A stretch of 64,000 bases of DNA from the NCBI GenBank assembly GCA_907165065.1, contig OU015539.1, positions 19,126,816-19,190,815 of the forward strand, written 5' to 3'. This DNA comes from Caprimulgus europaeus. Its lineage: Eukaryota; Chordata; Aves; Caprimulgiformes; Caprimulgidae. A program made the position numbers and the translations under genes. The notes under the pieces were generated by a model, which was not told the DNA's origin, made no database searches, and saw nothing but the letters and a program-made list of their open reading frames with translations. Shown one piece after another: positions 35,408 to 46,600 of the stretch. Numbering within the stretch: position 1 is the first letter of the stretch; each line of letters opens with the position of its first letter.

Positions 35408-35910
35408 CACGGGATCACAGAATCGTAGTGGACCTTTAAGATCACCAAGTCCAACCATGAACCCAACACTGCTATTTCCATCTCTAAACCACATTCCTGA
35501 GCACCTCGTCTACCTGTCTTTTAAATCCCACCAGGGAAGGTGACTCCACCACCTCCCTGGCAATCTATTCCAATGTTTGACAACCCTTTCGGTGAAGACG
35601 TTTTTCCTCAGATCCAATCTAAACCTCCCCAGGCACAACTGGAGCCCATTTCCTCTTGTCCTGTCCCTTGGTCCTTGGTTGAACAGACCCACCCCCACCT
35701 CTCTCCACCCTCCTTGCAGGGACTTGGACAGAGCCAGAAGGTCTCCCCTCAGCCTCCTTTTCTCCAGGCTCAACACCCCCAGTTCCCTCAGCCGGGAACT
35801 CAGCACACTTGTGCTCCAGACCCTTCCCCAGCTCCGGTGCCCTTCTCTGGACACGCTCCAGCACCTCCATGTCCTTCTTGGACTCAGGGGCCCAACACTG
35901 AACCCAGCAC
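35408..35910 (-). mobile_element. Hybrid CR1 at the unit 1/unit 2 junction
   Basis: Antisense CR1. Its left half (35408-35640, with 'cagaatcgtagtggaccttt') matches only the element at 61103. Its right half matches CR1-a (14264-14520). It is directly followed by a 246-bp deletion relative to unit 1 (14522-14766 missing at the 'cagcac' border). Confidence 0.85.
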
Positions 35911-36036
35911 AGGGATCACAGGGAAAGCAATCTCACACTTATCACCAGGTAAAGCAGCCAGGCCCTTCTGTTTATTGAGTGCCGCTGAATGGCGCTGCCT
36001 TGGCTGCGAGATTGGCCTCCAGATCCCACTAGGCTT

Positions 36037-36900
36037 ACTCACCAGGGATGGGCACGGGCAAAACAGACTCCACTTGGGGAAGAAAAATCCATTTAATTCG
36101 TTCCCAATCAATCAGAGCAGGACAGTGAGACACAACAACCACCTCTGACAGCACCTTCCCCCACCCCTCCCTTCTTCCCGGGCTCCCATCACTTTGCTCC
36201 CCATTTCTCTCCCCTCTCCCCCAGGGCACAGGGACAGGGAATGGGGGTTCAGTCAGTTCCTCTCTGCTGCTCTTCCCGACCCGAGATCCCTCCCGTGGGG
36301 TGAAAGAGTCCAGGAACAAAGTGTTCCACCACGGCTGCCCATGGAGTCACGGACCTCTCCAGGCTCAGCTCCCGGCTCTGGCATGGGGACACCACGGGCT
36401 GCAGATGGGTCCAGTGCACCTCCTCCCCCTGCTCTGGTGTGAGCATCACTGGGGTCTCAATTCCAGTCACAACTACCCTCAGGCTCAGCTTTTCTGCTCT
36501 GGTGTGGAGTCCTCCATGGCCTACACGTGGGGATCTGCTCCACCGTTGAACCTCCATGGGCTGCAGGGACCCCATTTACTTTCTCCTACTCCATGCTCTT
36601 GATCTGGCTGTCTGAGGTTCTCTGTCTTCCCCCTCCTCCTTCCTCATGGCAACGATGCTCTTTTTGTTCAAGCTGATGGTCCTTTTTGTTCAAGTCAGTC
36701 TCTCCTCATGGTTCTCTCCTCCTTCTTTTCAAACCAGTCCTTCCCCTCATCAATATGGATTTGCAGAGCTGTTTTCCTATCACAGCCTGGGCTGGAGGTG
36801 GGTTCTCCTTACAGCCAGGGGAGCTTCCTGAAGCTTCTCACAGTGGCCATCACTGTAGCCTCTTCCCCAAACACCTTCCCTCCCCAAACCCCACACAGTG
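36037..36900 (-). mobile_element. ERV-type LTR-derived sequence, unit 2
   Basis: Counterpart of 15172-16035 with a few substitutions and a 6-bp insertion near 36331. Same tentative identification. Confidence 0.5.
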
Positions 36901-37579
36901 GGGTAGGGAGCATCACTCCCTTTCCCGGGGATGTGTGCTGAGCAATGCCAAACGGTGCTGTGTGCTCCAGGACTTTACGGTGTTCCTCACCCTCCACCGC
37001 TCGTTCGTTCATCTGCCCTTCCAGCCAGCTCTCCTGTCCTACTTCTCACTGTAATCTAAATCTTCTCTTCACCAGCCCAACAAAGCATAATTAGAAGCCT
37101 AACTACCCGGGTTCATCACCAGGTCCCTTCTTCACACAGTGGGGAGAGATTGTCACCTCCCAAGGGGCTGCAGCCACCCTCTGTATGACCCCCACTCTCT
37201 CCTGGACAGGCAGATTTGCAGTTTCTATACCTGGTGATGCTAAACATCTCCAGACAACCAGGTCTGCTCATGGCAGAGACCTGTCAGAACCGGTGTGGCT
37301 GGGACACACCTGGGCTTACTCGGATCACTCTGTATTGCCACCTCCTGCTCATACCCAAAGCTTTGAGCTCTTGGTGCTGCCTTGGAGCTGCCCCATGGGT
37401 GGACCTGCAGCACCCTGGTACCCCTTTTTTATCAGTCAATCAAGCCGGCCCCACCAGGGACGCTTGGGGAACCCAGGCGCCCGCGAGCTTCCCCCCACCC
37501 CACCCCACCCCCCACCATTGCTCCTCTGTCCCCAGGGCAGGTCCCGCTGAAGGCAGTTCTCAGATGAGAACTGGGATTA

Positions 37580-37585
37580 TTTATT
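37580..37585 (-). terminator. FBF1: Polyadenylation signal, FBF1 copy 2
   Basis: AATAAA 48 bp downstream of the stop (37633-37635), retained although the flank beyond it is deleted. Confidence 0.8.
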
Positions 37586-37632
37586 GCTTGTTCTCCTCGC
37601 CCATGCGTGGGGCAGGAGCAGCCGCCACCTCC

Positions 37633-40600
37633 TCAGCGTGGCCGGGGTGCAGCATTGTAGGGCGCTTTCTTCAGGGACTCCAGGAATAAGCTCTCCCGCG
37701 CTAAGTATTCATAGTCCTGAGAAGAGAGGAAGGATGGAGGGGATGGACACCAGGTCTATCTGACATGGTGTTGCAATCCAAAGTGTTCCTAATGAGTGAG
37801 GGGAGCATCCCAAACCTTCCCTCATGCACTGAGCAGGGACCATCCACGGCCCCAGGGAGGGGGAAGCCACCATGTACCCCTCCAGAGCCCATAACCTCGC
37901 AGCCCCAGCAAGACGGGCAGGGGGAAGCCTTAACGAGCATCCCTGCCTGGGGAAAGACCCAGCAGGGAAGCAAGGAACTGACGGGAGAGGATGGGTGTGT
38001 CACAAAGCCGGAGTCCAGAAGAGCTGTCCTTTCCCACCCAGGGATGGGGAGAGGAGAGGGGCAATGACATCGAGCCAAGGATGATGTCAATCTCAGGTGG
38101 GACATCAAGCCAAGCTAAACCAAGCTGTGAGGATCCACCCGTCCTTGCTTCTGGTCTCACTCCTCTAAGTGTCCGTGGCTTCTGCAAGCCCTCCCAGCCT
38201 AGCCCTGTGGCTCAGTCATGATCTCAGGAGACCCCCCCACCCTGTGGCCATCAGGCCCAAATCAGGCTTCACCCAGCCCTGCTCCCACCCCACTGGTTCA
38301 AAGCCCCTTCCAGCCCCAGTCTCCCCACTGCCTCACCTCCTGGGCCCTCTGCTTCAGCAGCAGCACCGTGGCGGAGAGCCCGGCGGAGTCAGCCATGGCC
38401 AGGATGTCCCTGCTGTCCCCTGGGGTGTGCGAAGGGAACGCCCCGACGGGAGGCCAAAAGTCTGCAACAAGAGCCCAGGGGTGTGAAATGGCCTCCAGTT
38501 GCGCCAAGGGCAATTTAGATGGGATATGAGGAGGGATTTATTTCCTGAAAGGGTTCTCGGGCACTGGAAGGGGTTGCCCAGGGCAGTGGTGGAGTCTCCA
38601 TCCCTGGAGGGATTGAAGAGTCGTGTAGACACAGTGCTGAGGGACATGGGTGAGTTGGGGACTGGTCAGTGTTGGGTTCATGGTGGGACTCGATGAGCTT
38701 AAAGGGCTTTCCCAATCCAGGTGATTCAGGGATTCTGTGACGCTGCCACTGTTAGAGGAACAGCAGATGGAGACAGCAGAGCATCCCTTTTTTTGGCCAC
38801 CTGCATGTCCCTGCAGCAGGGTCCTCCCCAGCCTCCCAGTGCAAACGGGCTTTAACCCACCCACCTACCCCCTTCCTGCCCACTCTACCCCCTCCTAGCA
38901 CTGCCCTGGCTCAGAGAGCTCTGCTGAGCTCCTTCAGAGCACAAGGAAGACAACACCAACTCACATCTGAGGTTTCTACACACCGGAGCTAAAACAGCCC
39001 CCAGGAATACCCCGAGCCTCCCGAGAAGTGGAATACAAGTGCAGCTGCCCCCCAGCACATCCCTTCCCACCAGCAGCGAGCAGGAAGCCCTACCCAGCCA
39101 TCACCCATACCCCTTACCCAGTGTGCTGGAGAGGCCTGTCGTAGGGGCACCGAGGTTCTGCTCCGGCGTCAGCAGCGTCGTGGGTTTGATGTGCAGCTCC
39201 TCATGTTGCTGTTTGAGCCATCTCCTCTGGTGAGCCACGCTCAGCCGCTCCTGCCCCATCCCCAGGAGAAAGAGAGAGAGAGAAGCTGTTGGGCAAGGTT
39301 CTGGCCCGTGGCATGGCAGCCTGAGACTGAGAAGGGACGGCGAGAGGGTATTTGCCTTGTACAAACCCTGTTCCTCCTGTGACTTGCAGCACAGGTGCTC
39401 CGCTTACCTTGGTCATGCTTTTAATCTCCTCTTCCTGCTGCCGGACACGCAACGCGGCCCAGTTTACCTTTGCCTTCTCCAGCCTAACATCCTGCCAGGC
39501 CTCCTCCAGCACTTCCCTGTCCCTCACCAGCTGCTCCTCCTTGGCTTTCAGCTCGTGGCCCCAGATCGTCAGCTCTGCCCGCTCCTAGGATGGGTGTGGG
39601 GGAAACCAATGCATTACGTGCCCTGTCTTGGACACTGCCTCATGTCTTCCTGTTAAGAAACACTAGGTGTTGAGCTTAAACCAGTATGTTTGAAATACAA
39701 TGAACTGCTCAGAGTCAATCATTTAGCATTAACGTGAGGAGCTAGATTTGCTGAAGCCTTCAGGCCTCAAGCTGTGGACTTTCACCCAGATCTGCTTCTG
39801 GCTGGAAGAGAGTTAATTTTCTTCACAGCAGCTAGTGTGGGGCCATGCTTTGGATTTGTGCTGAAAACAGTCTTGATAAGGCAACTGATGCTTCTGTCAA
39901 CATCCAAAACAGGCTGGTGGAGGCTGCTCCTGGAACAGCCCCATTCTCACTACCCCCAGTGACATCTCCGTCTCAAACACCTGAAGGCAGCTCTGAACGT
40001 CTGCCCTGTGGGCAGGACCCATCTGTGAGCCTGCCGGGTGGTGCTGGAGGCCACAGGAAGGGGCTCCACTTTGGTACCTTTGCCAGGCTCATGATGGTGT
40101 CCTCTCTCTGGGATTCCCGCTGCAGGGCCCGGTCCACGTCGCGCCCCATCCACTCCTTGCTCAGCAATTCAGCCCGCTCGGCTGGCAGCTTCTGTTCCTC
40201 CTCCAAGAGCTTCTGCCTCGCAGCCTTCTGCTCCTCCAGGAATGCCCTCTGGAGAGCATCACAAGAGCAGGACAGAGAAAGCACTAAGTCCCATTCTCCA
40301 TAGGATTTTTCTCCTTTAATCCATCTCTGCCATAAACCCCACGGAACATCCGGAGGCTGGTCAAGCCCACGGTGCCCAGCGTGAACCTGCACGGAGAGCT
40401 CTGGCCCCGCGCTCCTCCAGAACCAGCACGCACCATGCACGCACACAGCAGCCTCCTGCATCCGTGTGCCTGAGGGCTGGTCTGACCGTGATTCACTGTG
40501 CGACCAGGTGTGGGACTGAGGAGGCAGGGGAAGGATCTGCAGCCCAGCACGCAGCTCCTTCCTCCCCCACACACCACAGCGCAGCCCCGGTCAGACTCAC

Positions 40601-43600
40601 AGGACGCGTGAGAAGCACCTGGAGATACCTGCCCATCTCACCTTCGCCCTCTCCAGCTCTGCTCGCTCCTGGGTCATGACTCTCTGCTGCTCCTCCAGCA
40701 AGCGCTGCAGCGATTCCACTTTGGATTGCTCTGCTGTTGCCCTCTGTCGCTCCTGGGTCCGGACATGGAGGAGACACAGATGCCATTCACAGGCTCCAGG
40801 CCAGGGACTGCCAGTGGAACATGCACACCTCCCCAACACAGATGGGAGGGCTGAGCCAGGCAGGGGGCTCCACGTGGGCTCACCTGCTCCAGCAGCAGAG
40901 TCTGCTCCCCCAGCCTGGCCTCCATTTTGGCCATCACCTCCTGGACTCGGCTCCGCTCCTCCTCCATGTCTCTCTGCTGCTGCAACAGCCTCTCCTGGAG
41001 CACTGGGGAGAGACAGCAGCAGGGCCGTGAGCAGCAGGAGGTGGGAAACCCCCTCCAGCCACACCATAGCCATGGAAAAGCTGCACGCATTTGTGCCAGT
41101 CGCCTCCTGCACACCCCTAGGACGTGGTTTTGTAAGAGGGAGACCCTGAGATGTCTAGTGACCAAGGCAGGCAGGGCTTTGCCAGCCTGGGCTCCCAGCC
41201 TCTGGCTGACTCGAAGCCTGACTTTCTCCCTGGTTTTTGGGTGTGCTCAGCCCCAGCGGGGACCCCGCAGCCATTTCGGTGCAGGAGAATGGCAGACGTA
41301 CCCTCCAACTGCTTGTCCCGCCGCTGTGCCTCCATGGCCGGCTGCTGGGTGGTGTGGTGGATGGCCTCCACCTTCTGCAGGAGGTTGTGCGGGTCACTGG
41401 AGCGCTTCTCTATCTGCTCCATGACGCTGTTCAGAGATCTGTGGAGAGGAGCGAGTGGAGGGTCACCCCTGTGGGACAGGCTTTGTCTCACTGCGATGGA
41501 GAGGGGGATGTGTGGTGGGCCAAGGGCCAAGCAGCCTGAACCTCTCTGGGTCATAGCAGAGCAGTAGCAAGATGCAGCTGCTGCTTAGGGGAGAACTGAC
41601 AGATAGGAAACAGCTCAGCATCCCTGGAGGGAGCGGGTGGGAGAGGGGATGGCCCCTGTTGCCGTGGTCCGAGGCTGGTTCCCCACAGGACAGGGAACAC
41701 CGTGGCCAGGGACCAACGCGGGGATACAGCGCCGGCCATCGGTACCTGGTGGACAAAGTGGCGCTGGTCGCCACATCGGTCTCCTGGTCTCTCAGATGCT
41801 GGAGCTGCTCTTTGTGGTCTTTGTGAATCTCTGGGGCCGCCACCCTGTGGGACACGGGGAAGGAGCTCACCACAGGCTCTTGCAAACTGGTGCTTCCCTG
41901 ATGGGCACCACGGAAGAGGCTCAGTTGTGGGGCTGAGAACCAGGTCCCAGGAGCTGAGCTGGCACGGTGGTCTGTCACAGGGCATCCCACTGACAGGCAT
42001 CCACATTTGGGGGTCACAGGCTTCTCTGTCAAAACCAGATTTCTCACTGACCCAAACTATGTGGACATCAGTGACTCACTGACCTGACTAAAAGGGATTT
42101 GGGGGAGATAAAACATTTGGTTCAGCATCTTTCAAAACACAATGGACTCACTCTGAAATGATGTCTCTAGCCAGATTTCTCCGTCCCCACCTACAAAGCA
42201 AATCCCCATTCCAAAAGCCACCGAGCTGCCCACAACCCAGTGCTTCTGGGGTCTGATTTCTCCCTTCCCTGCATCCCCAGGCCTTCCCCTGGTTTCTTTG
42301 CCAGGACCAGGGGAATGAGCCCCACGTGTGTGCCACTCGTGCCACTCTCACCTCTGCTGCTCCAGCGCAGCCAGTTCTGCCCGGGCCAGCTCTGTGTCCC
42401 GGTGCTGTGACAGGAGCTGAGCTGCCAGCTGCTCCTTCTCCTGCTGCAGCTTCTCCTCCCGCTGCCTGCAGCTCTCCTCCCGCTGCTTGCAGCTCTCCTC
42501 CCGCTGCCTGCAGCTCTCCTCCCGCTGCTTGCAGCTCTCCTCCCGCTGCCTGCAGCTCTCCTCCCGCTGCTTGCAGCTCTCCTCCCGCTGCCTGCAGCTC
42601 TCCTCCACCACCTTCACCAGGCTCCTGCCCAGAGGGAGCCAACAGCGGGTCATGGCAAGGAAGAACCGTTGCTTTCATGGCAATACCCAGCACTCTCCAC
42701 CCAACATGCACTCGCGGATTTAGGAGCAGCCCAGTGTCACTGTGCATGGGGAAACTGAGGCACGGGCTGCTCCACTCTCCGCAGTCTGAGCCCTGAACCC
42801 TCCTGCCATCGCCCCGTGCGGTGCCCTGGCTGGGGACATGCTGGCAATGGGACTGGCCCCTCCTCCTTGACACCCATGGGACAGTGTTGGGGAGAGTGGA
42901 CCCCCACCTCAGCTCCCCCGTGGGGCTCCTCTCTGCCCCCCACCAGGTCCACATCGACATGGCTCTGTGTCTGCCCGCCCCAGGGATGGATTTGGGAAGC
43001 ATCCCAGCACTCCCACCCCAGGGCTGATGGACAGGGCTGTAGGCAAGGATGTGACAGAGGAGGGGAGCACAAGAGAGAGCCTGGTACCTGTGTGCGCTCT
43101 CGAGGCGATCCAGGTCCTCCCGGTGCTGCTGCTGCAAACTCTCCAGCAACAGTTTGTGCTGCCCCCGCTCCAGCTCCCGGACCTGCCGGGCACCAGGTAG
43201 AAGGTTCCTGTGCTGCCCCGGGGACGCAGCTCCCACAGCAGCACTTGGTGACCACAGGCACCTCTGGGCAGGGAGCTTTCTCCCCTCTCCCCTGTCACCC
43301 TGAGGCTATTTGCAGCACACATGGCCCCATCTCCTCCCCATAGGTCACCTGTAGTCCCCCATCCAGGAGGCAATGGGGCTCACCTGGCTCTCCAGCTCTG
43401 CCACACGGGCCTGGGTGCTGAGCAACGCTGCCTGACAGCCTGATGTGTCCCCGTAGAGCTGGGCTGCTGGAGCCCCCAGCTCCCTCTCATGCAGCAAGCC
43501 AAGGGCTGGGGACTCTGCCTACAGGGACAGAGAGAGATCCAGGTGCTTCAGGATGAGTGGCTTTGTGGTGTAGCCATCAGCCCCCAAAGGAAGAAGGCAT

Positions 43601-46600
43601 ATGCCTCACCTGTGGGACAGCCTGGAGATGTGCCCTGGGTGTGGTATCCTGCAGAGACACAGGGATGCTCTCAGAGGGGTTAAGCCACAAAGAGAGCATC
43701 TCCTCCTAGCCTGGCAACAGCGATCCATCCCCAGCCTACTGCGGTCCCTCCTCTACCCTTCTCCAGCCCAACCCCACTGCTGCCCTGGATCCCTTTGCCC
43801 TCTCCCCAGGTGACGCTCAGCAGCTCCTAACCCAGACACAAGTATGCTGGGGACAGGTTCAAGGATTAGACCATGACTCCACTGGGAGACAGCACATGTC
43901 CTGCCATCAGGGCAGGGCGAGGGGGCCCAGCTACAGGAGAAATGGAGGCTTCAAAGACCAAGCAGGAGCTCAAGAGCTGCCCTCTCTGTCAGAGGCTCTG
44001 ACTCCCCTTCAGTTGCCTAGAAACATTTTCAGAGCATCCTCACCACAATATTGGGGAAAGCCAGCTGAAGAAAAAGTCCTTTACAACTGGAGCCTCTGTT
44101 GTCTCATCGATACAATACACACGTGCCTGGGGAACTATGTCAATGCTGCTCAGGCAGTGCAGGCTTGCAAACACACATCATTCACAAAGGATCCACAGCA
44201 CGTGCGCTTGGGTCCAATAAATGCAACTCGTGATATCTCAGGGCTCTCTAAACACTTTGCTTCCGTGAACATGGGCTCCCAGAGATGCAAAGCAGGGCAC
44301 AACCTTCCTCCTGCCAAGCCAGCACGGACAGAGCCTTGGATGCTGGTGAGTTGGCAGGCAATGGCTTGCAGTCACCACCCTGACCCTGCACCTCTTGGGG
44401 ACGTGGGACCAGCAGACCTACCTGAGCGAGCGGGGCAGGGGGCTGTGTCTCCTGCTCTCCTGGGAACAAGGCTGTGGGGATTGAAAATGGAACAAGTCTG
44501 TGATTCAGACTTGGCAGTGGGACCCAGCCCCTCCTAGAAGGATGAGGGCCTGGGTCTCCTGGGCAGAGCAGGAAGGGTCTTGCTCCACTCCAGCAGCTGG
44601 CAATGGGGACGGAGGCTCAGACAGGCACCAGTCCGTACCCGCAGCCCTACCCAACCCCACGCAGAACCGAGGGACTCTGCTCTGCAGAGTAAGTGTGGGG
44701 GCAAACCACGGCTTGCTCCTCCACCCCCATCTCCTAGGGAGGCGGCTGGCTCCTCTCAGCCACTTTCAATGGCCTCTGGGCTGGTGCACAGCCTCAGCCC
44801 AGGGCAGGAGGGGGTCTTCCAGCAAAGAGCACTAGTGGGACGAGTGTGGGGACAGCAGGAGGGGAGCGGGAGAGAGAAGGGACAGCAAGAACTTACGCCC
44901 ACCCATGGCTCAGAAAGAGCAAGTCTCTTGCAGCCCTCTGAAACCCCAAAGCAGCACTGCTGAGCTCAGCACAGCCCAGCACCATGTCCCCACCACACCA
45001 TGCAATGGGGACAGTGGGATCCCGCAGCTGGGCAGCCCGCTCTGACAATGGGCAGTCAAAGCCTGGGCAGCATTCACATGGCCAAAGGTGATGATGCAGC
45101 TCCTGCCTTGCTGGTTTGGTTTGGTTTGGGTTTTTTTGGTGGGGCAGGGGACCCTCTCTGCATACTGCTGTCCAAATTGTGCAAGCACAGGAAACGCACC
45201 CAGGACGCTGGCGTGTCCAGAGGGATCCCCCTTTGCAGCATCCGACGAGCGAGCTGAGGGTTGTTTTGCGGTGCTGAGCCAAGGGACTGGCTGCCTGCGT
45301 GGGCACAGAGACACGAGTGATGCACAGCGGCGTCACAGCTCAGGGAGCGGTGCACAGACATTCTCCTGCTTGGCATTTGTTTCAGTTTAAAGCTGGGCTG
45401 TCTCACTGTGATCAAACAGGCAAAGCCTGATGATCCTTCGGAGCTGCCTTCCCTCCCAGTGACAGAGGTCCCACAGCAAAGTGATCACTGCTGGCTACCA
45501 GCCCTCCTCGTTCCCCCATCTCACTCACTTCCCACAGGACGTCTCGCCCTTGGAGGAGGCCCAAAAGGCGAAGGAGGCCTTACCCGGACCTGTCTGCGCT
45601 CGCTGCCTTGTCCTGCAGGGCAGCTGCCTGCTGCGGGGCTCCCGTGGAGGCGGCTGGCTGGCTGCAAGCAAAAAGCATCCTATGCAGGAGAGCCGAGGAG
45701 GGGATGAAAGACAAATCCTTTCCCCCAACACCACTTCCTGCCTCGCAGGTCAAAGCCTCTGTCCTGATCAGCTGCGGCAGGATTCAGCCTTTTGGCTGCA
45801 GAGGGAGCAAACCTCAACACCTCCATCACCAGTGTTCCTCCTTGTGCAGCTACCTCCTTCCCCTGGCAGCTAACAGAACCCTGCCCACCACACATGGCTC
45901 TTTGGCTGCTCTTCACTTCTGTGTCGCATTCAAACGGCACAAGTCTGAACCTGTGTCCGTGTAAACTCAACTGGAGGAGGTTGGTTTGCCTGCAACGAGG
46001 AGGAACAAAGGGGAATGAAGGCAGGATTGAGGAGCACAGCGGGGGAGCTCGTGGGGGTGTGCTGATCCAGGACAGCTCCGCGGGACCCGGGGCAGTGTGT
46101 GCAACCTTGGCTGCAACTGCAAGGAGAGCCCAGAGATGTGATGGGACTGCGGGCTGGATCAGTGGGATAAAGTCCCACTTTATTACCCCAACATGAGACA
46201 AGACAGCGCTTAAAATGAATTTTTTACATCCGAGGCGAGGGTTTCAGAGAGGTCCTGCAGGAGCAGCGATACGTGGAGCAGACGGGAGCACTGTGGCCAT
46301 CAACCATGCCTTTACCTGATGGGAGAGTGGGGATCCAGCCCTTCCCCTGGGGCCTTCCAGGGCTTGACACTTGTCTCCTGGGCCTTTGCCTGCGCTTGGG
46401 CTTTCTTGCGGGACAAGGCAGCGCTCAGCCAGTCCTCCTCCTCCCGGGGGTCGGCTTTAGCCACTGCCTCCTCTGCAGCCGGGAGCTGCCTGGCGGGGCT
46501 GGACCGCCCGGCTGTGGCAGGGCTGGGGTATCTCACTGCGGGACTGGCCTTCGCTGCACACGGCGGCTCCAAATCCATCACATCATCCTCCAAACCCAAC

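Larger units (their letters stand above)
14264..35651. repeat. Tandem duplication unit 1
   Basis: First unit of a head-to-tail segmental duplication. It contains the 3' flank of FBF1 with an LTR, FBF1 copy 1, its promoter, and the last exon of an unidentified upstream gene. Parts match unit 2 at 35652-47065 and 52708-61347, with unit 2 additionally holding 47066-52707. The boundaries are placed in the shared CR1 halves and are approximate to about 150 bp. Confidence 0.85.
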
